A DNA stretch of 64,000 nt, taken from NCBI GenBank assembly GCA_022843465.1, contig JALHNO010000002.1, positions 310,001-374,000 on the forward strand, given 5' to 3'. Made by a program: the position numbers and the translations under genes. This document shows positions 55,245 to 64,000 of this stretch, in pieces (within the stretch, counting starts at the first letter, position 1; each line of letters opens with the position of its first letter). Below the pieces are notes generated by a model. The model saw nothing but the letters and a program-made list of their open reading frames with translations, was not told the origin of the DNA and made no database searches. This DNA is from Pseudomonadota bacterium (GTDB lineage Bacteria > Pseudomonadota > Gammaproteobacteria > Xanthomonadales > Ahniellaceae).

Positions 55245-56209
55245 GCATCAGCGGCCATGGCGATGCCTCGTTGGCCATCCGGGCGCGTGGCATCAGTCGG
55301 CGCTTTGGCAGTCTGCTTGCGGTAGATCGGGTCGATCTCGATGTGCCGCGCGCTGCGGTCTATGGCTTTCTTGGGCCCAATGGTTCGGGCAAGTCGACCA
55401 CGATCCGTATGCTCTGCGGCCTGCTGATGCCGAGTGCCGGCACCATCGAAGTACTCGGATTGCGTGTGCCCGAGCAGGCCGAGCAGCTGAAGCAGCGCAT
55501 GGGCTACATGACCCAGCGGTTCTCTCTGTTCGAAGACCTCAGTATCCGTGAGAACCTGAATTTCATGGCAACCGTGCAGGGTCTTGATCGTACTGCAGCG
55601 CGCAAACGGGTGGCTGCCCTGATTGCGCAATACCACTTCGGCGACCGCGCTGGACAGTTGGCAGGCACGCTGAGCGGCGGTCAGCGCCAGCGGCTTGCGC
55701 TCGCCTGTGCCGTGGTCCATGAGCCGGAACTGTTGCTGCTCGATGAGCCCACGAGCGCCGTCGATCCGGAATCGCGTCGCGATTTCTGGGAAAAATTGTT
55801 TGACCTGGCGGATGCGGGCACCACCATCCTGGTGTCCAGTCACTATATGGATGAGGCCGAGCGCTGCCATCGGCTGGCGATTCTCGACCATGGCCGTCTG
55901 GTCGCCGATGGTACGCCGGCAGAGCTTTCCGCTGCGCTTGAGGGCCGGGCCTTGCTGGTGCGCAGTGTGGCGCCGCGACGACTGCGCGAAATCATCACCG
56001 CCGACACCGGTGTCGTAAGCGTTGCGCAGATTGGCAATGAACTGCGGGTGCTGACCATTCCGGACTACCGGGGGCTCGCCGTGCTTTCGGCAGCACTGCG
56101 CAGCATTGATGCCGAGGCGCAGGTCGAACGCGTGAAGCCGACACTCGAGGATGTATTCGTCGCCGCGACCCAGGGCCGCACGCCTGAATCCAGGACGCCA
56201 CCGCAATGA
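55241..56209 (+). CDS. ABC transporter ATP-binding protein (YbhF-like, single domain)
   Basis: 322 residues. Walker A GPNGSGKST, Q-loop in YMTQRFSLFEDL, signature LSGGQRQRLALA, Walker B LLLLDEPTSAVD and H-loop SSHYMDEAERC are all intact. It has one ABC domain, whereas E. coli YbhF has two. Starts with GTG overlapping the upstream stop (GTGA). Energises export with the next gene's permease. Confidence 0.93.
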   Translation: MSISGHGDASLAIRARGISRRFGSLLAVDRVDLDVPRAAVYGFLGPNGSGKSTTIRMLCGLLMPSAGTIEVLGLRVPEQAEQLKQRMGYMTQRFSLFEDLSIRENLNFMATVQGLDRTAARKRVAALIAQYHFGDRAGQLAGTLSGGQRQRLALACAVVHEPELLLLDEPTSAVDPESRRDFWEKLFDLADAGTTILVSSHYMDEAERCHRLAILDHGRLVADGTPAELSAALEGRALLVRSVAPRRLREIITADTGVVSVAQIGNELRVLTIPDYRGLAVLSAALRSIDAEAQVERVKPTLEDVFVAATQGRTPESRTPPQ

Positions 56210-57297
56210 ACCTGCACCGGCTCGGCGCCATCGTCAGCAAGGAACTGCGCCAGCTGCGGCGCGACCGGATGACGCTCGGCATGGTGATCGGCATTCCGGT
56301 GCTGCAACTGCTGCTGTTCGGCTTCGCCATCAATATGGATGTGCGCCGGCTGCCGGCTGCGATTGCGGATGAATCCGCCACATCGGCCTCGCGCGCGATC
56401 GTGCAGGACCTGCTCGCTACCGAGGTGATCCAGCAGGTGGCGACGGCGCGCACCGCCGACGAGCTGGTCGAGCTGCTGCGTCAGGGTCGCATCAGTGTCG
56501 GCATCGCCATTCCGCACGACTTCGAACGGCGTCGTGGTGAGGGTCGCGAGTTGATCCAGGTGATGGTAGATGGCAGCGACAGTGTGGTGCAGAGCGCCGC
56601 GCGACAGCTTGCGCAGTTGCCGATTCTGCAAGCTCAGACCGGTGGTTCGCAGATGGCGGCGCCGATCAGTGTGCTGAGTTTCTACAATCCCGAGCGGCGT
56701 TCGCCGGTCAATATCGTGCCTGGCTTGATCGGTGTGATTCTCACGCTGACGATGGTGCTGTTCACCTCGATCGCCATTGTTCGCGAGCGTGAGCGCGGCA
56801 ATATGGAACTGCTGATCACGACACCGGTGACCAGCGCCGAACTGATGATCGGCAAGGTGCTGCCGTATATCGGTCTGGGTCTGATCCAGACCAGTGTGGT
56901 GCTGCTGCTGGGTGTCTGGATTTTTGCGGTGCCGATTCGTGGCTCGGTGCTCGACGTCTATCTGTCGGCACTGTTGCTGATTGCCGCCAATCTCAGTCTG
57001 GGACTGCTGATCTCGACCCAGGCGCGTACCCAGTTCCAGGCAATGCAGATGACCTTTTTCGTGTTTCTGCCGTCGATCCTGCTGTCCGGCTTCATGTTCC
57101 CGTTCGCCGGCATGCCAGCCTTTGCGCAATGGATCGCCCAACTGCTGCCGCTGACGCACTTCATCCGCCTGATCCGCGGCGTGATGCTGCGCGGCGCCAG
57201 TCTCGGCGAATTGATGCCCTCAGTGCTGGCCCTGCTGGTGTTCACCACGATCATGATGGCGCTGGCAATCCTGAAGTTCCGCAAGCGGCTGGACTGA
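56206..57297 (+). CDS. ABC-2 type permease of efflux pump (YbhS/YbhR-like)
   Basis: 363 residues with an N-terminal membrane helix (about 23-45), a large periplasmic loop and five C-terminal helices (about 170-360), the ABC-2 layout. FYNPERRSPVNIVPGLIGVIL and RERERGNMELLITTPV are typical. Only one permease gene is present, so it would act as a homodimer in place of the YbhR/YbhS pair. Substrate probably a drug or other xenobiotic (inference). Confidence 0.92.
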   Translation: MNLHRLGAIVSKELRQLRRDRMTLGMVIGIPVLQLLLFGFAINMDVRRLPAAIADESATSASRAIVQDLLATEVIQQVATARTADELVELLRQGRISVGIAIPHDFERRRGEGRELIQVMVDGSDSVVQSAARQLAQLPILQAQTGGSQMAAPISVLSFYNPERRSPVNIVPGLIGVILTLTMVLFTSIAIVRERERGNMELLITTPVTSAELMIGKVLPYIGLGLIQTSVVLLLGVWIFAVPIRGSVLDVYLSALLLIAANLSLGLLISTQARTQFQAMQMTFFVFLPSILLSGFMFPFAGMPAFAQWIAQLLPLTHFIRLIRGVMLRGASLGELMPSVLALLVFTTIMMALAILKFRKRLD

Positions 57298-57721
57298 GGG
57301 GCTCGCGCTACGCATGAGAATGCTGTGATCTGATCGCGGTCACGGCGTTTGACGTGATTGAGCGCTTCATCGGCTGGCTGCGTGGTCCGGCCCTGTCGTC
57401 GTCGCCAGGCAGCACGCGGATATCGCCGATCAAAGTGGTCATGGGCTCTCGCCGCTGATCAGCGGCGCTGCGGCTCGCGGACGCGTTCACCGGCCTGGTC
57501 CGGTCGCCTGCTGGCCGCAATCCGTTCCAGCCAGAGACCTTCCACGCTACCCAGCGTGTGCACACATCGCCGGTCTCAGTGTGGCCTGTACAGCGCAACG
57601 CGATCTCCTGCATTCGACCGTTCACTCGGTCGATGCAGAATGCCTGCGCCTGCAGTCGTCAGGCAGTTGCCAGCCGGAATGCAGCAGAGGGGCGTGGGCG
57701 ATTGGCTGCGGTTTGCGCTGC
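57298..57721. other. Intergenic region with no convincing gene
   Basis: 424 bases between the convergent ABC permease and YdjM-like genes. Frames on both strands are short and featureless. An 18-bp perfect palindrome CGCCGCTGATCAGCGGCG (57450-57467) has no T-run. It may hold decayed coding sequence. Confidence 0.4.
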
Positions 57722-58228
57722 TCACGGTGCGCGCGCAGAGGCGGCGCGCCGTCTGCGCCAGAGCACGCGCAGCGCATGGACCGCCGCGCCGATTACGCCG
57801 AGCCCGAGGCAGAGCATATGCAGATGATCGGTGGGGATGGCACCCAACAGTGGGTTGCCGGTGGCGAGCGGCCACCACGGCCGCATATCGGCGTGCATCA
57901 TCGCGTCGAGCAGGATATGCGAGCCGGTGCCGAGCAGGGCGCCGGAGAACGAGGCAGTCCAGCTGATCCGGGCATCGGCAAATCCGAACAGGCGCAGCAC
58001 CGCGAGACTGATCGGTTTGCCGATCAGGCCAGCGACCGTGCCGATCAGCAGGGCGCCGAGCAGGGTATGGCTGGGGCCATGGAGTACATCGCTGTCGCGG
58101 ATGAGGCCGATCAGCGGCTCGATGTCCATCATCACCTGGGCGCCACCGAATACCATGAAGCTGAAATGGCGATCGCCGATCGCCTTGAAGGCAGCACCGG
58201 CACCAAGATGGATGGGCGTGAACGGCAT
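57722..58228 (-). CDS. Membrane-bound metal-dependent hydrolase, YdjM/DUF457-like
   Basis: 168 residues with about four membrane helices. Conserved polar positions of the family are seen: FTPIHLGAG near the start, DIEPL, LHGPSHTLLGAL and SHILLDAMMH, followed by WPL and TDHLHML. Members are inner-membrane proteins annotated as metal-dependent hydrolases with little functional data. It lies 22 bases downstream of ptsI on the same strand and may be read through. Confidence 0.75.
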   Translation of the reverse strand: MPFTPIHLGAGAAFKAIGDRHFSFMVFGGAQVMMDIEPLIGLIRDSDVLHGPSHTLLGALLIGTVAGLIGKPISLAVLRLFGFADARISWTASFSGALLGTGSHILLDAMMHADMRPWWPLATGNPLLGAIPTDHLHMLCLGLGVIGAAVHALRVLWRRRRAASARAP

Positions 58229-58250
58229 CGCGACTCCTGGTCAGCGTGGA

Positions 58251-59969
58251 TCAGCTGTCGAGCAATTGCCGCAGTGTCTCGCGATCGGATGCGTGCAGGA
58301 ACTTGGCCAGCTTGGCACGCAGCGTCTTGCGGTTGAGCTCGGCCAGCGCATCGCGGACATCGGCGATCGCGTTCGGGTGCATGCTGAAATCGGTCAGTCC
58401 AAGCGCGATCAGCAGCGCGGTGTAGCGCGGATCGCCGGCGATCTCGCCACAGACACTGATCGGACACTTGGCCTGACGCGCATTGTCGAGCACCAGATAC
58501 AGCATCCGAATGAAAGCGGGGTGCAGCGGATCGTAGTGATTGACCACGGCGGCATTGTTGCGATCAGCCGCCAGCACGTACTGGGCGAGATCATTGCTGC
58601 CGACCGCGAAGAAATCCGCGACGCGGGCGAGTTCGCTGCTGATCAGCACCGCAGCCGGCACCTCGATCATGATGCCGAGCGGCACATCATCGGCAACCGG
58701 CGTGCGCGTGGTGCGCAGATCCGCCATGCACTCTTCATAAAGTTCGCGCGCACTGCGTACTTCATCAATGGATGACACCATTGGCATCAATATACGTACT
58801 GGCCCAAACGCCGAAGCGCGCAGCATCGCGCGCATCTGGGTCGCGAATACCTCACGCCGGGCCAGCGAGAACCGGATGCCACGCAGACCCAGGGCGGGGT
58901 TTTCCTCGTGGGCGATTTCCAGCGGACCGCCGAGTGCCTTGTCGGCACCCAGATCCAGCGTACGCAGGGTCACCGGCAGCCCGCCCATGGCGATGACGGC
59001 GTCGCGATAGGCGCGGAATTGCTCGTCCTCGCTGGGCAGTTCGCGCCGCCGCATGAACAGGAACTCGGTGCGGAACAGGCCGACACTGCTGGCGCCCAGG
59101 CGACGGCCCAGGGCGATCGACTCGGTATCCTCGGCATTGGCGTGCAGATGGATCAGGAAGCCGTCCTTGGTGCGCGCCTCCGAAGCCTTCTCGCGGGCGC
59201 GACGCTTCTGGGTCTTGTCGAGTTCGCGCTGATGGGCACGGAAACGGGTGAGATCGATGGCGTCCGGTTGCACGATGATCTGGCCGCGGTCGCCATCCAT
59301 CAGCACAAGATCGCCATCGTGGATCAGATTGAGTGCGCCCTTGACGCCGCAGACCATCGGCATCCGGAAACTGCGCGCGAGGATGGCTGTGTGCGAGTAC
59401 GGACTGCTGGCGGTGGCGACGATGCCGAGCAGGCCCTGCTCCTGCAACTGGGCGAGATCGGCTGGTGCGACGGTCTCGCAGATCAGGATCTCGCCGCCAG
59501 CGCCGGCCTTGCGCTCAGGCTCGGCGCCGCCGCGCTGGAGCGCTGCGAATACACGCTGCACGACGTGATCAACATCGTCGCGGCGGGCACGCAGGTAGGG
59601 ATTCTCGATCGCATCGAACTCGGCCGCGAGCAAGTCGCGCTGCCGTTTCAGCGCTGCGGTGGCGTGCAGATTTTCGCTGCGAATCAGGGCGACCACGCCA
59701 TCGGTGAAGTCGGGGTCGTCGAGAATCATCGCATGCGCCTCGATGATTTCTGCGAGGTCACGGGCGAGGGCACCGGACAGGCGGTCGCGCAGTCCCTGCA
59801 GTTCGCTGCGGGCCACGTTCAATGCCGCCTCGAAACGCTTTACTTCATTGGGAACCGCACCATGCGCGAGCAGCTCGGTTTCGATCTCGAGGTTGGCCGA
59901 GTACACGACACGGGCGCGCCCGAGGGCGAGTCCGCGTGAAGCACTGGTGCCTTCCCATTCCGATCTCAT
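58251..59969 (-). CDS. ptsI: Phosphoenolpyruvate-protein phosphotransferase (Enzyme I)
   Basis: 572 residues. Phosphorylated H193 in ASSPYSHTAILAR, the PEP-binding barrel with LFRTEFLFM, PMVSSIDEVRSAR, GIMIEVPAAV, SNDLAQYVLAADRN and the active-site cysteine in PISVCGEIAGD. It takes phosphate from PEP and passes it to HPr. It is 5 bases downstream of ptsH. No sugar-specific EIIB/EIIC occurs in the cluster, so the chain probably serves regulation. Confidence 0.96.
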   Translation of the reverse strand: MRSEWEGTSASRGLALGRARVVYSANLEIETELLAHGAVPNEVKRFEAALNVARSELQGLRDRLSGALARDLAEIIEAHAMILDDPDFTDGVVALIRSENLHATAALKRQRDLLAAEFDAIENPYLRARRDDVDHVVQRVFAALQRGGAEPERKAGAGGEILICETVAPADLAQLQEQGLLGIVATASSPYSHTAILARSFRMPMVCGVKGALNLIHDGDLVLMDGDRGQIIVQPDAIDLTRFRAHQRELDKTQKRRAREKASEARTKDGFLIHLHANAEDTESIALGRRLGASSVGLFRTEFLFMRRRELPSEDEQFRAYRDAVIAMGGLPVTLRTLDLGADKALGGPLEIAHEENPALGLRGIRFSLARREVFATQMRAMLRASAFGPVRILMPMVSSIDEVRSARELYEECMADLRTTRTPVADDVPLGIMIEVPAAVLISSELARVADFFAVGSNDLAQYVLAADRNNAAVVNHYDPLHPAFIRMLYLVLDNARQAKCPISVCGEIAGDPRYTALLIALGLTDFSMHPNAIADVRDALAELNRKTLRAKLAKFLHASDRETLRQLLDS

Positions 59970-59974
59970 CTGAC

Positions 59975-60244
59975 TTACTCGCCCTCGTCAAATTTTCGTT
60001 CGAACAGATCCAGTACCGCGGGCAGCGCGACTGCCTCATCCGAACCGACCACGCGCACCGTCAGCGGGGTTCCCTTGCCGGCGGCCAGCAGCATCAGGCC
60101 CATGATGCTCTTGGCATTGATCTCGCGGCCACGGCAGATCAGAAAGGTGTCCGCGCTGAAACCCGATGCCAGCTGGACCAGCTTGGCCGAAGCCCGCGCA
60201 TGCAGGCCGAGCTTGTTGCTGATGACGATGTCCTGCTCAAGCAT
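59975..60244 (-). CDS. ptsH: Phosphocarrier protein HPr
   Basis: 89 residues from ATG 60244. The EI-target H15 (LGLHARASAK) and the HPr-kinase target S46 (NAKSIMGLM) are both present, matching the hprK gene nearby. It overlaps the EIIA-Man gene by 8 bases. An upstream in-frame start would add 18 residues not seen in HPr proteins. Confidence 0.96.
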   Translation of the reverse strand: MLEQDIVISNKLGLHARASAKLVQLASGFSADTFLICRGREINAKSIMGLMLLAAGKGTPLTVRVVGSDEAVALPAVLDLFERKFDEGE

Positions 60245-60629
60245 GATCGATGACCACTCCATTGCGCGCGCCAGTGGTCGCGGTAGCGACCAGTTCATCG
60301 AGTGACTGCTCGGAATAGTTCATCACCCGCAGCAGCATCGGCAAGCTGACGCCGGCGACGCGCCGCGCCGTGCAGCCCAGATTGACCAGACGCGCGGCGA
60401 CATTGCTGGGGGTCGATCCATAGAGATCGGTCAGGATCAGGATGCCGCCGCCGGTATCGAGTTCGCGAATGACCGCGGTGGCGCGCAGGTAAACGTGCTC
60501 GGCATCTTCATGAAAACCGGCCTCGATCGCCGCCGTCTTCAATGGCAGCGGACCGAACACGCCGCGCACGGCTCCGAGCAGGGCGGGGCCGACGCCGGAG
60601 TGGGTGATCAGGAGCACGCTGGGTTTCAT
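60237..60629 (-). CDS. PTS mannose/sorbose-family EIIA protein
   Basis: 130 residues, the single EIIA-Man domain. The phosphorylated H10 is in LLITHSGVG, and TDLYGSTPSN is the second family signature. There is no fused or adjacent EIIB, EIIC or EIID. Members at this place in xanthomonads and beta-proteobacteria are thought to be regulatory phosphate acceptors. Confidence 0.92.
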   Translation of the reverse strand: MKPSVLLITHSGVGPALLGAVRGVFGPLPLKTAAIEAGFHEDAEHVYLRATAVIRELDTGGGILILTDLYGSTPSNVAARLVNLGCTARRVAGVSLPMLLRVMNYSEQSLDELVATATTGARNGVVIDHA

Positions 60630-60645
60630 TCCGGGGCCGCATCCT

Positions 60646-61572
60646 TCATTCGAGTTCTCGGTGAAAGCTCATCACGTTCTCGCGGCTGGCACGAAAACTT
60701 TCTGCCAGGCGCTCGGCAATGTACACCGAACGATGGCGACCACCGGTGCAGCCGACACAGACCGTGATGTAGCTGCGCTGATCGGCTTCAAAACGCGGCA
60801 GCCAGGTCGCCAGCAGCGAGCGCACCTGCTCGTAGAAGTTCTCGACCTCGGGCAACTGTGCAAAGTACTCGCGGATCGGAGCATCGCGGCCCGACAGCGG
60901 TCTGAGCTTGGGGTCCCAGTGCGGGTTGGGCAGGCAACGGGCGTCGAACACGTAGTCGGCATCGCTCGGCACGCCGCGCTTGTAGGCGAAGGACTCGAAC
61001 AGCAGGGACATCGTCGCCGCATTGGCGCTGTATTCGGTGGCAAACGTGCGCCGCAGTTGATGCACGTTCAAATCTGAGGAATCGACCACGCGATCGGCAA
61101 TGGCCAGCAGGGGGCGCAGCAGTTTGCGTTCGAGTGCGATGGCGTCATTGAGCGGCAGGCCTTCATGACTCAACGGATGGCGTCGGCGGGTGTCGGAAAA
61201 ACGCTTCAGCAGCACTTCATCACGGGTGTCTAGAAACACCATCTCGTAGTTGAGCCCGCGATGCGCAATCTCGGCCAGTACCTGGGGCAGACGCAGCAGG
61301 TCCTCCGGGCGATTGCGGACGTCGACGCCGACGGCGATGCGTGGATAGCGGCCGGGCTGACCGGTATGCACGGCGTCGACCAGGGCCGGAATCAGCGCGG
61401 TCGGCAGATTGTCGACGCAGTAGTAGTCGAGATCCTCGAGCATGCGCAGCGCTACGGTCTTGCCCGAACCGGACAGACCGGACAGCACGACGAGGCGGTT
61501 GTCGCTACCGGAGCCGCTGCGCGAAGGCGGCGGCGGGGTGAAACGCAGCGGGGATTGCGGGCTGTCTACCAT
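60646..61572 (-). CDS. rapZ: RNase adapter protein RapZ (nucleotide-binding, YvcJ family)
   Basis: 308 residues. P-loop GLSGSGKT at 32-39, [25 protein letters not shown] in the middle and the C-terminal domain signature [19 protein letters not shown]. In E. coli RapZ hands the sRNA GlmZ to RNase E to control GlmS; rne is in this window at 10.9 kb. Overlaps hprK by 7 bases. Confidence 0.95.
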   Translation of the reverse strand: MVDSPQSPLRFTPPPPSRSGSGSDNRLVVLSGLSGSGKTVALRMLEDLDYYCVDNLPTALIPALVDAVHTGQPGRYPRIAVGVDVRNRPEDLLRLPQVLAEIAHRGLNYEMVFLDTRDEVLLKRFSDTRRRHPLSHEGLPLNDAIALERKLLRPLLAIADRVVDSSDLNVHQLRRTFATEYSANAATMSLLFESFAYKRGVPSDADYVFDARCLPNPHWDPKLRPLSGRDAPIREYFAQLPEVENFYEQVRSLLATWLPRFEADQRSYITVCVGCTGGRHRSVYIAERLAESFRASRENVMSFHRELE

Positions 61573-62519
61573 GGTGTCTGCCGGCGCAGCTGATGGGCCT
61601 GACGATCGATGAAGGTCTGCGCCGGATCGATGCCCTTGCCGCGCAGGATGAAGCTGCGCGTAGCGGCTTCAACCAGCACGGCGAGGTTGCGTCCGGGTCC
61701 GACCGGAATGGTGATCTGCGGCACTTCGACATCAAGCACGCTGCGGGTGCTGGTGACGCCCTGCAGGCGCGCCATGCCGTCGTTCGAGTGGATGTCCTCG
61801 AGTTTGCCCAGGTGCACGATCAGGCGCAGATATTTGTTGCGCTTGATCGACGTATCGCCAAACATGTTGCGCACGTTGAGGATGCCGAGGCCACGTACTT
61901 CGAGCAGATCCTGCAGCATTTCAGGGCAGGTGCCGTCGATGACGTCGGGTGCGATCAGGGTGAACTCGGGCGCATCATCGGCAATCAGGCGATGGCCGCG
62001 GGTGATCAGCTCCAGCGCCAGTTCGCTCTTGCCGGCGCCGGCTTCTCCGGTAATCAGTATGCCGATCGAGTATACCTCCATGAATACCCCATGCAGTGAG
62101 GTATTGCGGGCCAGCGCGCGCGACAGGTGGTACTGGATATAGGTCAGCAGCTCATGCCCCGGCTTCGAGGAGACCCAGACCGGTGTGCCGGACTCCTCGG
62201 CAGCTTCGCGCAGATCGGCGGGGATTGCCTGGTCGCGCGAAATCACGATCGCGGTGGGCCGGTAGCCGATGATCTTGGCGATCGTGTCCCAGCGCTGGCG
62301 CGAATCGAGGGCGTCCAGATAGTTCAGCTCATCGATACCGATCAGCTGCACCTTGTTCGGGTAGATGATGTTCAGATAGCCAACCAGGGAGGGTCGCCGT
62401 TGCAGGTCCTCGCCGGGCTCGATCATCCGGCCTTCGCCGCGCAGGCCCGCCACCCAACGCAGCTTCAGGCGCTCGCTGAGCTGCTCGAACAGTTCACGGG
62501 CATTGATCTTGCGGATCAT
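61566..62519 (-). CDS. hprK: HPr kinase/phosphorylase
   Basis: 317 residues. Walker A GEAGAGKS at 158-165, the catalytic-region His H143 ([13 protein letters not shown]) and the HprK signature [16 protein letters not shown]. It phosphorylates or dephosphorylates HPr at Ser46. In proteobacteria this is tied to regulation rather than CcpA-type catabolite repression. Overlaps ptsN (ATGA). Confidence 0.96.
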   Translation of the reverse strand: MIRKINARELFEQLSERLKLRWVAGLRGEGRMIEPGEDLQRRPSLVGYLNIIYPNKVQLIGIDELNYLDALDSRQRWDTIAKIIGYRPTAIVISRDQAIPADLREAAEESGTPVWVSSKPGHELLTYIQYHLSRALARNTSLHGVFMEVYSIGILITGEAGAGKSELALELITRGHRLIADDAPEFTLIAPDVIDGTCPEMLQDLLEVRGLGILNVRNMFGDTSIKRNKYLRLIVHLGKLEDIHSNDGMARLQGVTSTRSVLDVEVPQITIPVGPGRNLAVLVEAATRSFILRGKGIDPAQTFIDRQAHQLRRQTPW

Positions 62520-62986
62520 GATGCAGCGATCTCCTGCAGGCGGTTCGACAGGATGGACAGGGTGGCCTTCACTGTAGCGGCCGAGCGCAGTGCCGCACAG
62601 GCCGCCTCCGAACTGAGCAGCTCGGCCAGTTCGGCGAGCAGTTCGAGATGGATGTCGGTCTGGTGCTGCGGAACCGCCAGCGCAAAAAACAGGTCCACCG
62701 GGCGGCCATCGGGCGCATTGAACAGCAGCGGCTCCTGACTGCGCACGACGATGGCACAGGCCGGTGATTCCGACTCCAGTCGGGCGTGCGGAATCGCGAC
62801 ACCCTCGCCCAGGCCCGTTGAACCGGTGCGTTCGCGCAGCCGCAGCTTGGTGAGGATCGCGTCGCTGGACAGACTGGGATGGCCAAGCTGGAACTGGGTT
62901 GCCAGATGCTGGAGCAGGGCGTCCGCATCAGCCAGAGGCAGATCGAGAAACACACGCTCAGGTCGAAGGATATTGCTGAGGCGCAT
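62516..62986 (-). CDS. ptsN: Nitrogen-regulatory PTS protein EIIA(Ntr)
   Basis: 156 residues. The phosphorylated H67 lies in [31 protein letters not shown] is the second family motif. It accepts phosphate via EI and HPr and regulates by protein contact, classically potassium and nitrogen pathways. First gene of the coupled ptsN-hprK-rapZ set, separated from hpf by a hairpin. Confidence 0.95.
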   Translation of the reverse strand: MRLSNILRPERVFLDLPLADADALLQHLATQFQLGHPSLSSDAILTKLRLRERTGSTGLGEGVAIPHARLESESPACAIVVRSQEPLLFNAPDGRPVDLFFALAVPQHQTDIHLELLAELAELLSSEAACAALRSAATVKATLSILSNRLQEIAAS

Positions 62987-63092
62987 GCGGGTTCCGTTGC
63001 CGACTGCCGAGTGATCGTCGTGGGGAGAATGCTAACCGCAAGCGGAATGTTTCGGCGAGGGGATACCGGCGTATCCGCGGGCATCGCAAGAA

Positions 63093-63119
63093 CGGGAAGC
63101 GGCCAGCGGCCGCTTCCCG
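63093..63119 (-). terminator. Hairpin after hpf
   Basis: A perfect 12-bp stem CGGGAAGCGGCC / GGCCGCTTCCCG with a 3-base loop begins 10 bases past the hpf stop and is followed by TTCTTGC on the minus strand. The T tract is short, so termination may be partial, separating hpf from ptsN. Confidence 0.6.
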
Positions 63120-63129
63120 GAGGATGGCA

Positions 63130-63453
63130 TCAGCCTGCGAGCTTGCGCTCCAGGCCATCGGCACGATGGTGGTCGGTGATCTTGTCCTTGTGTTTGCGTA
63201 CCTGGCCATCGAGCTTGTCGGTCAACATGTCGATGGCGGCGTACATGTCGCTGGCCTCAGCTTGGGCATGGAACTTCTTGTGCGAGGCGGTGACGGTCGC
63301 CTCGATACAGTGGCTGAGCTTGTCCAGATGCATGACGACGTGGGTGCCGATGAGATGATCGAAATGGCGCACGATGCGCCCGATCTTTTCATTGGTGTAG
63401 TCACGCAGTGCCGGAGTCACGTCAACGCCATGGCCAGTGATATCGATTTGCAT
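63130..63453 (-). CDS. hpf: Ribosome hibernation promoting factor, short form
   Basis: 107 residues starting MQIDITGHGVDVTPALRDYTNEKI with GGAGG 7 bases upstream. The HPF/YfiA beta-alpha fold ends in a basic tail (RKHKDKITDHHRAD). It binds the 30S decoding region in stationary phase. It sits downstream of rpoN, the conserved position. Confidence 0.93.
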   Translation of the reverse strand: MQIDITGHGVDVTPALRDYTNEKIGRIVRHFDHLIGTHVVMHLDKLSHCIEATVTASHKKFHAQAEASDMYAAIDMLTDKLDGQVRKHKDKITDHHRADGLERKLAG

Positions 63454-63580
63454 GCAGAACCTCCACTTGCTGAGAGAGTGCCGGTGGCACCCAAGGAGCC
63501 GGCCCGAACCGATACGCAGGGCCTGGCAAAAAATACGTGGGGTGGATTGGCGTCGAATCAAGGATGCGCGGGATCGTCTC

Positions 63581-64000
63581 CTAGGCCAATCGGCAGCGGT
63601 CGCTGGAAGAGGGGATATTGATCGCCTCGCGGTATTTTGCCACGGTGCGGCGCGCCACGGCGATGCCGTCGCGCTTGAGCTGGTCGGCCAGGGCCTGGTC
63701 GCTTAACGGCTTTTTTATGTTCTCGGCGTCGATCAGCTTGCGGATCATCGACTGGATGGCGATCGCCGAGGCTTCGCCACCCTCGGTCGTCGCCACACCA
63801 CTGGAGAAGAACCGCTTCAACTCGAACAGTCCGCGCGGCGTTGCCATGTATTTGCGGGTGGTCGCACGCGAGATGGTGGACTCGTGAAGACCGACTTCCT
63901 CGGCCACCTGGCGCAGGGTCAGTGGCCGCAGCGCCGCCGGACCATAGTCGAGAAAGGCGCCCTGTTCGCGGATGATCGATTCGCCGACACGCAGCAGGGT
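63581..64000 (-). CDS. rpoN: RNA polymerase sigma-54 factor, C-terminal part, truncated by window edge
   Basis: The frame runs in from the right edge; about 139 residues remain. It shows the sigma-54 DNA-binding part: [24 protein letters not shown] (core HTH) and the RpoN box [10 protein letters not shown] followed by [10 protein letters not shown]. The start lies outside the window. Followed by hpf after 127 bases. Confidence 0.96.
   Translation of the reverse strand, partial: TLLRVGESIIREQGAFLDYGPAALRPLTLRQVAEEVGLHESTISRATTRKYMATPRGLFELKRFFSSGVATTEGGEASAIAIQSMIRKLIDAENIKKPLSDQALADQLKRDGIAVARRTVAKYREAINIPSSSDRCRLA

Noticed and set aside
57308-57966. Short frames downstream of the ABC permease
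   Set aside because: No family features on either strand and no start signals; treated as non-coding or decayed.
1-64000. CRISPR arrays, rRNA genes, prophage, toxin-antitoxin pairs
   Set aside because: No regularly spaced direct repeats, no rRNA-like sequence, and no genes of these classes were recognised.

Overview
The window reads as one ordinary chromosomal segment of a GC-rich gammaproteobacterium. Several traits together point to the Lysobacterales (Xanthomonadales): the order rpoN-hpf-ptsN-hprK-rapZ-EIIA(Man)-ptsH-ptsI with a HprK/RapZ pair, a TrpR/YerC-type gene heading a complete his operon, a 41-residue L36 of the zinc-free type, palindromic REP-type repeats, and a HiPIP gene. No species is claimed. 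Both ends cut through genes (pheA on the left, rpoN on the right). There is no phage, CRISPR array, rRNA or intact insertion sequence.

Layout. 1-10.5 kb (+): the aromatic/translation/envelope block pheA-hisC2-aroA-cmk-rpsA-ihfB-lapA-lapB, a WecA-type glycosyltransferase and a WbpM-type dehydratase. 10.5-10.7 kb: a 176-bp imperfect palindrome. 10.8-15.7 kb: rne (-) with its terminator, divergent from rluC (+). 15.7-19.3 kb (-): a small secreted protein, aguA, aguB and a TraB-family membrane protein. 19.5-23.2 kb: rpmJ (-), then hisS coupled to an MIO-type ammonia-lyase (+). 23.3-25.1 kb (-): a 7TM-DISM diguanylate cyclase. 25.2-33.7 kb (+): a TrpR-like regulator, hisGDCBHAFIE and a glycerophosphodiesterase. 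33.7-37.0 kb (-): methionine-salvage genes mtnB-mtnD-mtnC coupled to a membrane-anchored C13 (legumain/caspase-like) peptidase. 37.1-40.2 kb: HiPIP, REP repeats, tRNA-Arg(UCG), a YkgJ-like protein and rmuC. 40.4-45.9 kb (+): a secreted PHP-domain hydrolase with PKD-PPC-P tail and a TonB-dependent receptor. 46.1-51.1 kb (+): a giant kinase-STAND-GAF-GGDEF protein. 51.2-53.4 kb (-): a lipoxygenase. 53.5-57.3 kb (+): TetR-HlyD-ABC-ABC2 efflux operon. 57.7-64 kb (-): a YdjM-like membrane protein, then the regulatory PTS/rpoN cluster.

Working together. The his operon is complete from PRPP to histidine, and nearly every junction is a 4-base stop/start overlap, so translation is coupled end to end. 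The mtn genes show the same overlap style. The PTS cluster has EI, HPr (His15 and Ser46 both present), HPr kinase, EIIA-Man and EIIA-Ntr but no sugar permease, so a regulatory rather than transport role is likely. The accessory genes worth most attention are the kinase-STAND-diguanylate cyclase, the lipoxygenase, the C13 peptidase coupled to mtnC, the enlarged ammonia-lyase, and the palindromic element. I found no single convincing new multi-gene system; the unusual content is in individual proteins and in regulatory DNA.
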